A stretch of DNA of 64,000 bases from Lysinibacillus sp. B2A1 (GCA_002973635.1 CP027224.1:940501-1004500); one strand, 5' to 3'. Positions 11,392 to 20,390 are shown, counted from the stretch's first letter. Translations and numbers: made by a program. The notes: generated from the sequence alone by a model not told the origin.

Positions 11392-11432
11392 CATTGTAGT
11401 GAACAGAGTTAGCGGCTCTGTCTCACTACAGT
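11392..11432 (+). terminator. Strong hairpin after addA, without a clear U tract
   Basis: CATTGTAGTGAACAGAG pairs with CTCTGTCTCACTACAGTG around a 7-base loop. The bases after it are TAAAAAG, so it is not a standard terminator. It may protect the addA 3' end or act as an attenuator before the DUF418 gene. Confidence 0.5.
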
Positions 11433-11457
11433 GTAAAAAGAAAGAGGAGGTTATGTT

Positions 11458-12624
11458 GTGGATTTCAAACCGACAATGTTGCAGGAACGTATTGCAACAT
11501 TAGATATTTTACGTGGTATTAGCTTGTTAGGAATCTTACTAGTTAATATGTTTGCTTTTTATTTACCGATGCCCTATATTGACCTGGCATCATGGTTTAC
11601 AACACCATCAGATATTGTTTGGCAGCAAAATCTAGATATATATGTACAAAGCAGCTTTTATCCCTTATTTGCAATGCTATTTGGCTATGGTCTGGCTATG
11701 CAATGGCAAAAAGCACAGAGTCGTCAGCAAAACTTTTATACGATAGGACTGCGACGACTTTCGGTCTTATTTTTATTTGGACTGCTTCATGCTTTGTTAA
11801 TCTGGTGGGGTGATATTTTAATGATGTACGCTTTTTGTGGCGTGTTTTTATTACTATTACTGCGTTTTCAGTCAGTTTGGTTAGTGACAATTAGTGCGAT
11901 CATTTTTGGTGTTTTCCAAGCTTTTATGTTATTCGTTGTTGGGTTCATTCATTTTGATACAAAAGTGGATGAGTATTTAGATATCACATCAGTTGAGCAG
12001 GCAATAACGGCTTATGGTACGGGAAATTGGGTAGATGCCTTTATGCAGCGTTTAACTGATTTATCGATTCAAGCAGGAATTGGGATGTGGTTTGTCTCCT
12101 TATTTACAATTTTACCATATATGTTATTAGGTGCGGCAGCGTCCAAATGGCGTTTAGTGGAAAGGGCAAGGGAACTTAAATGGCTATGGTTGACGTTAGC
12201 GATAAGTGGGTTGGCAATTGGTATTTTTGTGAAGAGTTTACCTGCTATGTTTACACGTACGTATCTTTTTGATTACTTAAAGGTATACATAGGTGGCCCG
12301 ATTTTATCTATCGGTTATATAGGTCTTATTGTATTACTTTGCTTACTTCCTGTTGTTCCAAAGCTACTAAGCCCTTTTGCAAAAATTGGGCGAATGTCGT
12401 TAACAATGTACATACTTCAATCGGTTATTGGAACGATATTATTTTATCAATTTGGATTTGGCTGGTATGGGAAGGTAAGTGTTGCTACGGGTGTGTTAAT
12501 TGCATTAGGGATAATTATTGTGGAAATGATACTAGCAGAAATTTGGCTAACGAAATGGAAACAAGGTCCTTTAGAAGCGATTTGGCGTAAATTAACATAT
12601 AAAATAAAATTGAATGAAAGTTAA
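11458..12624 (+). CDS. DUF418 family (YeiB-like) membrane protein
   Basis: The 388-residue polytopic membrane protein starts at GTG 11458, seven bases after GAGGAGG. It opens with the family signature RIATLDILRGISLLGILLVN, continues through about ten hydrophobic segments and ends in a DUF418-type region with IGRMSLTMYILQS and FGFGWYGK. The family resembles acyltransferase-3-like membrane proteins, but its substrate is unknown. It lies alone between addA and yisK, separated from both by non-coding sequence. Confidence 0.85.
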   Translation: MDFKPTMLQERIATLDILRGISLLGILLVNMFAFYLPMPYIDLASWFTTPSDIVWQQNLDIYVQSSFYPLFAMLFGYGLAMQWQKAQSRQQNFYTIGLRRLSVLFLFGLLHALLIWWGDILMMYAFCGVFLLLLLRFQSVWLVTISAIIFGVFQAFMLFVVGFIHFDTKVDEYLDITSVEQAITAYGTGNWVDAFMQRLTDLSIQAGIGMWFVSLFTILPYMLLGAAASKWRLVERARELKWLWLTLAISGLAIGIFVKSLPAMFTRTYLFDYLKVYIGGPILSIGYIGLIVLLCLLPVVPKLLSPFAKIGRMSLTMYILQSVIGTILFYQFGFGWYGKVSVATGVLIALGIIIVEMILAEIWLTKWKQGPLEAIWRKLTYKIKLNES

Positions 12625-12749
12625 GTATTTTCTGCTTCAATAGCATAAAGTATGAAGAATTAACAACAATAAAAATTGTTATCTCAAAAGTAAGGCAATT
12701 TCTATCATATTGTTGTATTATGTAGAAAAAAGAAGGAGCTCTTTAAATC

Positions 12750-13652
12750 ATGAAAATTTTATCGTTTAAATTAGGTGGACATGTTAGTTTTGGACCGAAA
12801 GTAAAAAAAGAAGAAGCGGTATGGGATGTGCTCGCTATTCAAAATGAACTTCAAGTTCTCCCTTCTTTTTCAAGTTCAATCGTGGATGGCATTGCGTTAG
12901 GCTTTGATTTCGTTGAACAGATTCGTAAATTAGTAGAAGCGGCTGAAAAATCAGATCGTGCAGAAAGCTTTAAACGTGAATTTACAGTGATAGAATGGTT
13001 GTCGCCAATTCCACGTACACCAAAAAATATTATGTGTGTTGGTAAAAACTATGATGAACATGCAAAAGAAATGGGTGCAGAGGCAGCACCAACAGATCTA
13101 ATGATATTTACAAAATCTCCAACGGCAATTGCGGCAGATGGTCAAACAATTTCAATTCATGCAGATCTTTCTTCAAAACTAGATTATGAAGGTGAGCTTG
13201 CAATTGTTATTGGTAAACGTGGTAAAAATATACCGAAAAACTTAGCGTATGATTATGTATTTGGCTACACAATTGCTAACGATATTACAGCTCGTGATTT
13301 ACAAGAAAAACATAAGCAATTTTTCTTAGGAAAAAGCTTAGATGGAACTTGTCCACTTGGACCATACCTTGTGACAAAAGATGAAATTCCAAATCCACAA
13401 GATTTAACAGTTGTCACAAAAGTGAATGATGAAGTACGTCAAAATGGCTCGACAAAGGATATGATGTTCTCTGTAGAAGCACTAGTATCCATTTTATCTC
13501 AACATGTAACATTAGAGCCAGGCGATGTTATTTTAACAGGTACGCCAGCTGGTGTTGGTAAAGGCATGAATCCACCGCAATTTTTAAAAACAGGAGATAC
13601 TGTAAAAGTATCAATTCAAGGCATTGGAACATTAGTAAATCATTTTGAATAA
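12750..13652 (+). CDS. yisK: Fumarylacetoacetate hydrolase family protein (YisK-like)
   Basis: The product has 300 residues and starts at ATG 12750 after an AGAAGGAG site. The FAH fold is clear: NIMCVGKNYDEHAKEMG opens the domain; the metal ligands come from YEGELAIVIGK and the downstream acidic motif; GYTIANDITARDLQ and DVILTGTPAGVGKGM are family signatures. Members are metal-dependent hydrolases or decarboxylases of 2-oxo acids; B. subtilis YisK is reported as an oxaloacetate decarboxylase. Its length and its neighbour yisL match B. subtilis. Confidence 0.88.
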   Translation: MKILSFKLGGHVSFGPKVKKEEAVWDVLAIQNELQVLPSFSSSIVDGIALGFDFVEQIRKLVEAAEKSDRAESFKREFTVIEWLSPIPRTPKNIMCVGKNYDEHAKEMGAEAAPTDLMIFTKSPTAIAADGQTISIHADLSSKLDYEGELAIVIGKRGKNIPKNLAYDYVFGYTIANDITARDLQEKHKQFFLGKSLDGTCPLGPYLVTKDEIPNPQDLTVVTKVNDEVRQNGSTKDMMFSVEALVSILSQHVTLEPGDVILTGTPAGVGKGMNPPQFLKTGDTVKVSIQGIGTLVNHFE

Positions 13653-13659
13653 ATTTTTC

Positions 13660-13693
13660 GAATCCGCGTGAGTTTTTGCTCCGCGGATTTTTA
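13660..13693 (+). terminator. Terminator of yisK
   Basis: AATCCGCG and CGCGGATT arms are followed by TTTT. Confidence 0.8.
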
Positions 13694-13788
13694 AGTATAT
13701 TATGTGAACACTATTGTAATGTTTGAAACCCTTTCCATCACATGATAGGATAGAATTTGATAGAAAAAAGAATATGAGGTGAAAGAAA

Positions 13789-14154
13789 ATGAGTTTTTTA
13801 ATAAGAACAGATTTGCATATTACAACTTGGGTGGTTGCTATTGTCATTTTTTTAATTGCTTCATTTATGGGCAATAAGTCAAAGGGCTTACATATGACAT
13901 TACGTTTATTCTACATTTTAATTATCATTACTGGACTCATACTATTTAATGAGGGAAGAAGTTTTGGCATGGGTATGCTTTATGGCTTTAAATTCCTTGG
14001 TGGTATTTTAGTAATTGGTATGATGGAAATGGTATTAGTTCGCCAAAAGAAAAATAAATCAACAGTTATGTTCTGGATTTTATTTGCTATATTCCTATTC
14101 ATCACATTGTTCCTAGGCTTTAAGCTGCCAATGGGTCAAGATTTCTTAGCATAA
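13789..14154 (+). CDS. yisL: YisL/DUF1516 family small membrane protein
   Basis: The 121-residue protein has four hydrophobic segments and the family pattern LHITTWVVAIVIF near the start, with LRLFYILIIITGLIL in the middle. It starts at ATG 13789 after GAGGTGAAAG. Gene order yisK-yisL is as in B. subtilis. The function of the family is unknown. Confidence 0.85.
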   Translation: MSFLIRTDLHITTWVVAIVIFLIASFMGNKSKGLHMTLRLFYILIIITGLILFNEGRSFGMGMLYGFKFLGGILVIGMMEMVLVRQKKNKSTVMFWILFAIFLFITLFLGFKLPMGQDFLA

Positions 14155-14161
14155 TCCTTGT

Positions 14162-14201
14162 AAAAGTCGTGAAGTTTTCGCTTCCCGGCTTTTATTTTTT
14201 G
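14162..14201 (+). terminator. Terminator of yisL
   Basis: AAAAGTCG-T-GAAG pairs with CTTC-C-CGGCTTTT around TTTTCG and is followed by ATTTTTTG. Confidence 0.8.
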
Positions 14202-14256
14202 TAGAATGGTTATAGAGCATTGTAGCTGAGAAATTACTTGGATAGAGCGGTAGCCA

Positions 14257-14693
14257 ACTCAGGTTTGCCGAAAAATTACTCGTAATGAATGAACAGCTCA
14301 GATATATCGAAGAAATGCTCGGGTAGAGAGGGAAACAGCTCAGGTATATCGAAGAAATGCTCGAGTAGAGTGGAAAACAGCTCAGGTATGTTGAAGAAAC
14401 GCTTGGGTAGAGAGGGAAACAGCTCAGGTATATCGAAGAAACGCTCGGGTAGAGTGAAGACAGCTCAGATATATCGAAGAAACGCTCGGGTAGAGTGGAA
14501 AACAGCTCAGGTATGTTGAAGAAACGCTCGGGTAGAGTGGAAAACAGCTCAGGTATGTTGAAGAAACGCTCGGGTAGAGAAGGAAACAGCTCAGGTATAT
14601 CGAAGAAACGCTCGGGTAGAGTGGAGAACAGCTCAGATATATCGAAGAAACGCTCGTGTAGAGAGGAAAACAGCTCAGCTCCCCCAATAATGG
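14257..14693 (+). repeat. Tandem array 2 of 21-bp half-units (42-bp period), about 20 units
   Basis: Two half-units alternate: GCTCAGGTATATCGAAGAAA plus C, and GCTCGGGTAGAGAGGGAAAC plus A, each 21 bases. The array lies between the yisL terminator and the GH13 gene. The first units (from 14257) are diverged (ACTC cores). Variants TATATC/TATGTT and AGAGAGG/AGAGTGG are shared between neighbouring units, a sign of local duplication. It has the same core, strand and period as arrays 1 and 3 but a different variable segment. Open frames across it are by-products of the 21-base period. Confidence 0.9.
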
Positions 14694-14822
14694 GCATCAA
14701 AAGGAAAAGTTGACACCTTTTTGCCGTAATTCATTTTGCATTTTCGGAAAATATTTTGAAATGATAGCGACTTGACTGTTTTATTTGGTAAAATGACGAT
14801 GGATTGGTTTGAAAGAGAGGGA

Positions 14823-16292
14823 ATGAAAGTGAGATTCAAAAAGTGGATAAGTGCAACAGCTGCAACGCTTTTACTAGCAACTTCATTCATAAGTGCAACA
14901 CCAACTGCACATGCTGATGAAGTGTCGACAAGAACGATTGCAGAAGAAAGCATCTATGATTTACTCGTTGACCGTTTCTTTAATAGTTCGGGCACTAACG
15001 ATTTTGATACAAATACGCAAGACCCTTCAAAGTTTGCAGGCGGTGATTTTGCAGGTCTACAAAATAAGCTGAATTTCATTGGCGAAATGGGCTATACGAT
15101 TGTTTCTATTGGTCCTATTTTTTCTACAGAGAAATATGATGGCTCAATGCCAACAAGCTACTCGACTATCGAGCGTCATTTTGGGACATCTGAAGAATTT
15201 CAAAGTATTATAGAAGCCTATAAAGCTAAAAATATGGCTATTATGGTTGATTTTCCACTCAACAATGTAAGTCCAAATCATGAATGGGCAAAAGATTCTG
15301 CAAAACAAAATTGGATTGCTTCTACAAATAATGGGCAAGTACAGTGGGACTTAACCAACAAAGAGGTGCAAGATGCACTTATTAAATCAGCAACAGACTT
15401 TGTCTCTACATATGATATTGGCGGAATTCGTCTAACAAATATTGCAGACGCTGACACAGCATTTATCAATGATGTAATTAAAGCATTAAAAGATGCGAAA
15501 AAGTCTCTCTATGTTATTTCAAATGAAGCAAGCGATGCCAATTTTGATGCAAGCTTTTCACCAGAAACAGCCGATATCTACCGTAATATTTTTAAAAATG
15601 TTGATATGGATTCCTCCAAGCTGATGGAGCCTTTTACTGGTGAGAAACCAACACAAATTATGGTGGATGCGTTAGAAACACATCGTTTTACATTCGATTC
15701 TGCAAATGAAAATATGTTCCCACCGACTCGATTAAAAATGGCGATGGGTGCTCTATTTATGCTACCAGGAATTCCAGTTGTGCAGTATGGTACAGAAATT
15801 GCAATGAACGGTGAAGCGAAGCCAGATACACATCAAATCTTCAACTTTAAAACAGATGAAGAACTCATTGATTATATTAAAAATGTCCAATCATTACGCA
15901 ATAAATCTGCTACTTTACGTAAAGGTGATTTTGAAATCATCACGAATGAAAATGGTTTACTAGTGTTCACACGTACATCTGATGAAGAGAAGTGGGTCAT
16001 CATGGTCAACAATACGGGGAAAACACAGCGTGTGGATTTAACACCAGCCCAGCTAGGCGAAGGTAAAATGCTAAATGGTATTTTACATGAGGAAAAAGTC
16101 CGTATTAATGAAAAGGATGTTTATCCAGTTATTTTAGATCGTGAAATGGTGGAAATTTATCAGGTTAAAAATGATGAAGGATTCAATATACCTTATATGA
16201 TAGCACTTGGATTAGTATGGGTAATATTTATAGGGTTTGTCTTCGTAATCATTAAACGAGGTAAAGTACGACGTCAGGAACAGGACGCATAA
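14823..16292 (+). CDS. Membrane-anchored GH13 (alpha-amylase-like) protein, probably catalytically inactive
   Basis: The 489-residue protein starts at ATG 14823 behind AGAGAGGG. It has a signal peptide ending near TAHADE, a GH13 barrel and one C-terminal membrane segment (IPYMIALGLVWVIFIGFVFV) with a basic tail, so the domain should face outward. Region I (VDFPLNNVSPNH) is recognisable. In region II, normally GFRLD, the sequence is GIRLT: the nucleophile Asp is Thr205. A Glu at about 235 (SNEASD) could be the region III acid. Region IV lacks the NHD motif (RFTFDSANEN). By family knowledge such a protein should not hydrolyse glycosidic bonds; it may bind glycans or have another role. Confidence 0.8.
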   Translation: MKVRFKKWISATAATLLLATSFISATPTAHADEVSTRTIAEESIYDLLVDRFFNSSGTNDFDTNTQDPSKFAGGDFAGLQNKLNFIGEMGYTIVSIGPIFSTEKYDGSMPTSYSTIERHFGTSEEFQSIIEAYKAKNMAIMVDFPLNNVSPNHEWAKDSAKQNWIASTNNGQVQWDLTNKEVQDALIKSATDFVSTYDIGGIRLTNIADADTAFINDVIKALKDAKKSLYVISNEASDANFDASFSPETADIYRNIFKNVDMDSSKLMEPFTGEKPTQIMVDALETHRFTFDSANENMFPPTRLKMAMGALFMLPGIPVVQYGTEIAMNGEAKPDTHQIFNFKTDEELIDYIKNVQSLRNKSATLRKGDFEIITNENGLLVFTRTSDEEKWVIMVNNTGKTQRVDLTPAQLGEGKMLNGILHEEKVRINEKDVYPVILDREMVEIYQVKNDEGFNIPYMIALGLVWVIFIGFVFVIIKRGKVRRQEQDA

Positions 16293-16307
16293 TTATAAAA
16301 ATGTAAG

Positions 16308-16342
16308 CCCCTCTACATATTTTTCAGTGTAGAGGGGTTTTT
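16308..16342. terminator. Bidirectional terminator between the GH13 gene and degV
   Basis: CCCCTCTACA and TGTAGAGGGG arms are followed by TTTTT on the plus strand; an A-rich run lies on the other side, which serves the minus strand. Confidence 0.88.
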
Positions 16343-16345
16343 GTC

Positions 16346-17206
16346 TTAAGCACGATAGCTTTTATTCGTAAAGAAGATAGCGATTGTACCTGGCCCTACG
16401 TGGGAGCCAATAGCTGAACCAATCATTGTTACTTGTATTTCTTTAGGTGAAAATCTTTCTTGAATGGCGTCTTTTACGTCGCTTGCAAAGGCAGCATCAT
16501 CACTATGGCTAATACCAACAACTTTCTCAGAGAATTTTTCACCCCGCTCTTGCATTAATTCTAACATGCGAGCAATTGCTTTTTTACGTCCACGCGATTT
16601 TTCAATGGGTACAAGCTTACCATCTTCTACATTTAAAATAGGCTTAATACTAAGGAGTCCCCCTAAAAATGCACTTGCCTTTGATACACGCCCACCTTTG
16701 GCTAGATAGTCTAAATCCTCAACTGTAAAAAGATGCTCTATTTGAGGGGCTAGGGCAGTAATTCTAGCTTCGATGTCCTCAAATGAAGCTCCTAAGTTTC
16801 GAAGACGAACCGCTTCTTCGACCACGAGCCCATGACCCAATGAAGCACATTTAGAATCAATGATTGCCAATTTAAGTGATGGATATTGCTCTAGTACTTG
16901 ATTGCGAATCATGACAGCAGTACTATAGGTTCCAGATAGTTCTGATGAAAAGGCGATATAAATACCTTCCTCCTCATTTTTTGCTAGATTTTCAAAGTGC
17001 TTCAGAAAAAGCTCTGGTGATACTTGAGATGTTTTTGGGCGAGCACCTTGACGAATAGCATTGTAAATCTCTTTTGAATCAATTGACATGACATCATCAT
17101 ATTCATTGTTGTTCAAATGCACTCGTAATGGCAGAAGAACGATATCATTCTCTTCATAGTAAGACTTTGGCAGATCACATCCGCTGTCAGTAAATATCTT
17201 CATCAT
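16346..17206 (-). CDS. DegV family fatty-acid-binding protein
   Basis: The 286-residue protein opens with the DegV signature KIFTDSGCDLP and contains TSQVSPELF, AFSSELSGTYSTA and the second-domain motif GSAIGSHVGPGT. DegV proteins bind fatty acids; in Firmicutes some pair with fatty acid kinase (FakB role). The two ATG codons at the start are equally possible behind AGGGGG. It corresponds to B. subtilis yitS by context, since yitU, yitV and yitW homologues follow. Confidence 0.9.
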   Translation of the reverse strand: MMKIFTDSGCDLPKSYYEENDIVLLPLRVHLNNNEYDDVMSIDSKEIYNAIRQGARPKTSQVSPELFLKHFENLAKNEEEGIYIAFSSELSGTYSTAVMIRNQVLEQYPSLKLAIIDSKCASLGHGLVVEEAVRLRNLGASFEDIEARITALAPQIEHLFTVEDLDYLAKGGRVSKASAFLGGLLSIKPILNVEDGKLVPIEKSRGRKKAIARMLELMQERGEKFSEKVVGISHSDDAAFASDVKDAIQERFSPKEIQVTMIGSAIGSHVGPGTIAIFFTNKSYRA

Positions 17207-17341
17207 TTTGTCCCCCTACATTCATTTTTCACTTCTTTTATATAAGTTACACTAGTATTTTTATAAATAGACTAACATTGAGGTCTATACAGTACATGTT
17301 TGTGTGAAAAACTCTCTGAATAAAATTTTAAAACTTACTAA

Positions 17342-18151
17342 CTATGATAATTTTAAGCGTTCAATGAGTATTTTAGCAATACCGTCATCATTATTGGATG
17401 TTGTGATTTCATTGGCGATATTTTTTAAAGATGCAATCCCATTACCCATTGCTACACCTATTCCAGCATATTCAATCATTTCTAAGTCATTATCTTCATC
17501 ACCGAATGCGATAATCCGATCGCGTGGTATCCCTATGTCCTTTGCGACGTGTGCAATTCCTACTGCTTTATTCAAGCCTCGTCGAACAATCTCAATAATA
17601 TGAAGTGGCGCACCCCAGCGACGATGCTCAATAACCTCTGCATGTACAGCCTGCAAATGATCACGTATAATCATCGAGTTTACTTCATTTGCTTGAATCA
17701 GAAGGCTTGTAGGATTTTCCGATAAATGGATATAGAGATCGCCAAGCGTAATTTTTGGATTCCCCATATTAAATATATTTAATATCCGTTCATCCTCTGT
17801 ATGCACGTAAATATCATCCTTCACTTCAGCAATAATATTTTCGTATTCATAGCTATTGATCGAATCGACGACATCATGTACAACCCCTAAATCGATTGGC
17901 GTATGCACAGTCTGCCATGCAGCATTTTTTGGATGATGGACGTAAGCACCATTAAAATTTACGATAGGTGTTGTCAGGCCAAGCTCATGATAGTAGATAT
18001 CACTTGCTCGATATGGTCGACCTGTAGCAATCATAACCTGGTGACCCTGTTCCTTTGCCTGCAATAATGTTTTTTTCGTTTTTGCTGAAATTTGCTGTTG
18101 ATCAGTTAATAAAGTACCGTCTAAATCTAAAACGATTAAATGAGGTTTCAT
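17342..18151 (-). CDS. yitU: Cof-type HAD family phosphatase (YitU-like)
   Basis: The 269-residue product begins with HAD motif I (LDLDGTLLTD), then ATGRPYRASD (motif II region), and ends with GDEDNDLEMIEYAGIGVAMGN (motif IV) followed by NGI.SLKNIA. This is the HAD-IIB/Cof layout with a large cap. Substrates are sugar phosphates or cofactor phosphates; B. subtilis YitU is reported to have flavin-phosphate phosphatase activity. A good AAAGGGG site precedes the ATG. It is divergent from the yitV-like gene. Confidence 0.88.
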   Translation of the reverse strand: MKPHLIVLDLDGTLLTDQQQISAKTKKTLLQAKEQGHQVMIATGRPYRASDIYYHELGLTTPIVNFNGAYVHHPKNAAWQTVHTPIDLGVVHDVVDSINSYEYENIIAEVKDDIYVHTEDERILNIFNMGNPKITLGDLYIHLSENPTSLLIQANEVNSMIIRDHLQAVHAEVIEHRRWGAPLHIIEIVRRGLNKAVGIAHVAKDIGIPRDRIIAFGDEDNDLEMIEYAGIGVAMGNGIASLKNIANEITTSNNDDGIAKILIERLKLS

Positions 18152-18272
18152 AGCTCGTTGCCCCTTTCCTATAGTTTGAATAGTATCGCTTTGTTATCCA
18201 TTCGTCAAAATTTTGTCACAGTGAAAAAAGTTTGCTAACATAAAGAAGAGACAAAAGTTGGGAGTGACAAAA

Positions 18273-19037
18273 ATGATTGTAGAAAAAGAAGTGTGGGGGA
18301 ATATTCCGTTATTGCATATACATAATGATCAAATGAATGAAGAAACCCCCGTCGTAATTTTCTTACATGGCTTTATGAGTGCGAAAGAACATAACTTACA
18401 TTATGCATATCAGTTAGTAAATACAGGGGTGCGTGTCCTCTTACCGGATGCTAAATTCCATGGTGATCGTAGCGAGGGTCTTAATGAGATGCAAATGAAC
18501 AACCATTTTTGGGATATTGTTTTAAATTCTATTCATGAGATTGAACAATTATATAATGGATTAAAGAATAAACATTTATTAGTCCATGATAAAATTGGTA
18601 TTGCTGGTACATCGATGGGGGGTATTGTCACTTCTGGCTGCTTAAAGCGATATGGGTGGATACAAACTGCAGCAGTATGTATGGGAGCACCAGGCTTTGT
18701 AAAATTAGGTGAATACCAGTTACAGCAGTTTGCTAAAAGTGGAGTGCAATGGCCAATGTCAGAGAAAGAAATACAGCAGGCTAATGAGCTTCTTGCCACT
18801 TATGATGTCACACTAACACCAGAAAAATTTGCGTGTCGTCCAGTGCTATTTTGGCATGGGGAAATGGATAAAACAGTCCCTTTTAAAGAAACGTATGATT
18901 TTTATTTATCTTTACGCAAATACTATGAAACGAACCCTGAAGACCTAAAATTTATTGCAGATAAAAAAGCAGGACATGCTGTGTCTCGAGAAGGTATGTT
19001 AGCAGCAACTGAATGGCTTGCACAGCATTTGGCATAA
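18273..19037 (+). CDS. yitV: Alpha/beta hydrolase (YitV-like esterase)
   Basis: The product has 254 residues when started at ATG 18273, eight bases after GGGAG; the frame extends upstream only to a TTG without a site. Motifs: an oxyanion region VIFLHGFMSAKEHN, the nucleophile elbow GTSMGG, an Asp in WHGEMDKTVPF and the His in KAGHAVS. This is a complete serine hydrolase triad. Length and neighbours match B. subtilis yitV, a predicted esterase of unknown substrate. Confidence 0.87.
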   Translation: MIVEKEVWGNIPLLHIHNDQMNEETPVVIFLHGFMSAKEHNLHYAYQLVNTGVRVLLPDAKFHGDRSEGLNEMQMNNHFWDIVLNSIHEIEQLYNGLKNKHLLVHDKIGIAGTSMGGIVTSGCLKRYGWIQTAAVCMGAPGFVKLGEYQLQQFAKSGVQWPMSEKEIQQANELLATYDVTLTPEKFACRPVLFWHGEMDKTVPFKETYDFYLSLRKYYETNPEDLKFIADKKAGHAVSREGMLAATEWLAQHLA

Positions 19038-19089
19038 TAAGATGCATCTGCTATGATAAAGTTAACACTATGTTGAAAGGAGAAATAAA

Positions 19090-19398
19090 ATGGATCAAGA
19101 TATGAAAGATAGCATGTTAGGTGCATTAGAGAATGTAATTGACCCTGAGCTTGGTATTGATATTGTCAACTTAGGTTTAGTATATGATGTAGAATTAGAT
19201 GATGAGGGTGCTGCAACTGTTACAATGACATTAACTTCTATGGGGTGTCCGCTTGGACCGGTCATTGTGGACCAAGTTAATACAGCCCTAGGTGAACTTC
19301 CAGAAGTAAAGTCAACAAATGTTAACATTGTATGGAATCCACCTTGGTCAAAAGATAAAATGTCACGCTATGCCAAAATGGCTTTAGGTGTCAGATAG
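19090..19398 (+). CDS. yitW: MIP18/DUF59 family iron-sulfur cluster assembly factor (YitW-like)
   Basis: The 102-residue protein has the DUF59 pattern NVIDPELGIDIVNLGLVYD and the conserved Cys in TSMGCPLG. The family acts in iron-sulfur cluster maturation (SufT/PaaD-like). It starts at ATG 19090 behind AAAGGAG, 52 bases after yitV, so probably in the same transcript. Confidence 0.92.
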   Translation: MDQDMKDSMLGALENVIDPELGIDIVNLGLVYDVELDDEGAATVTMTLTSMGCPLGPVIVDQVNTALGELPEVKSTNVNIVWNPPWSKDKMSRYAKMALGVR

Positions 19399-19405
19399 TA
19401 TTAAT

Positions 19406-19437
19406 AAATCCCCGCTTATAACGGTAAGCGGGGATTT
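19406..19437. terminator. Bidirectional terminator between yitW and fnr
   Basis: AAATCCCCGCTT and AAGCGGGGATTT form a near-perfect 12-bp stem with an 8-base loop; A-rich and T-rich flanks on both strands are short. Confidence 0.75.
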
Positions 19438-19450
19438 AACATGTAACGAA

Positions 19451-20146
19451 TTAATCGATACGGCATATTTGCAATGGACAATTCTCACAGGCAATTTCAT
19501 CCTTTAAAAATTGTAAATCGTGTATGGTTATATAGCCTTTATCAAAAGATAAAATATGATGCTTTTTTAAATCATTGAGCATACGATTAATCATTTCTCG
19601 GCTCGTGCCACACAAATTTGCAATTTCTGTATTGGTTAAAGGGCAATCGATAAAAATAGTGTCATCTTCTAAAGGTTTGCCATAGGTATTCGAAAGTCGA
19701 ATTAGGGTTGAAAATAAAGCGCCTTTTTTACCATTTAACACTAAATCGCGTAAACGACTTTGATGCTTTAAATTTTCTGCCTGTAGCCACTTCATATATT
19801 CCACCATAAGGGTAGGTTGTTCTACTAATAGGAGCTCTAACGATTTGCGGCTTAAAACATATAGTGTAGAAGGCTCTAAAACCTTTGCCGTCATAGAATT
19901 ATAGGATAGATTACAAAATAATGAACCCTCTCCAATAATACTGTCAGGACCACATATCCGAATGGTTAATTCCTTACCGCTTTCCGTTTCTTGGCTAATT
20001 GACACAACTCCTGTTTTAATATAGTAGATTTCCTTCGCACGTTCACCCTCTAAAAAAATTTTATTCCCTTTATTCACTTTGATAAATACTCCGTGCTTTT
20101 GAAAAAGCTCATGAATTTTCTCATGCATATTATCCATTAATACCAT
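19451..20146 (-). CDS. fnr: Crp/Fnr family regulator with C-terminal Cys cluster (Bacillus-type Fnr)
   Basis: The 231-residue protein has an N-terminal cyclic-nucleotide-like barrel (residues about 15-120), a dimer helix, and a winged helix with the recognition segment CGTSREMINRMLNDL. It ends in CENCPLQIC: C220, C223 and C228. The C-x2-C-x4-C spacing is the one that binds [4Fe-4S] in B. subtilis Fnr (C227, C230, C235), so it is likely an oxygen-responsive activator of anaerobic genes. Later Met codons at residues 4 and 7 are possible starts; no site stands out. A TGTGA-N6-TCACA box, the Fnr target, occurs at the roxS promoter in this window. Confidence 0.85.
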   Translation of the reverse strand: MVLMDNMHEKIHELFQKHGVFIKVNKGNKIFLEGERAKEIYYIKTGVVSISQETESGKELTIRICGPDSIIGEGSLFCNLSYNSMTAKVLEPSTLYVLSRKSLELLLVEQPTLMVEYMKWLQAENLKHQSRLRDLVLNGKKGALFSTLIRLSNTYGKPLEDDTIFIDCPLTNTEIANLCGTSREMINRMLNDLKKHHILSFDKGYITIHDLQFLKDEIACENCPLQICRID

Positions 20147-20287
20147 ATCTTCAACACATCGCTTTCTTTTTGTAATAATTGGCTATTATCACAAAAGAAT
20201 GGTGAATTTCGATACTAAAACTCAGAAACATACTATTATTATAACGTAAATTCCCATTTTTAAGTGTAAATTTTTAGTGCTTTTTCT

Positions 20288-20339
20288 TTGCCATGTTTTG
20301 TCGGGTCATGTAAAATAAAGTTAGTCAAAAAAGGTCAAA
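20288..20339 (+). promoter_or_regulatory. SigA promoter and CtsR operator of clpB
   Basis: -35 TTGCCA (20288-20293), 17-bp spacer, -10 TAAAAT (20311-20316). Just downstream, 20323-20339 reads AGTCAAA-AAA-GGTCAAA, a perfect match to the CtsR heptad repeat RGTCAAA-NAN-RGTCAAA. It covers the expected transcription start, which fits repression by CtsR and induction by heat. Confidence 0.92.
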
Positions 20340-20390
20340 CATTTTTAGAGTAAAAAGAAGGGTATAGAAATTTGAAAAGGAGTGCTAAAT

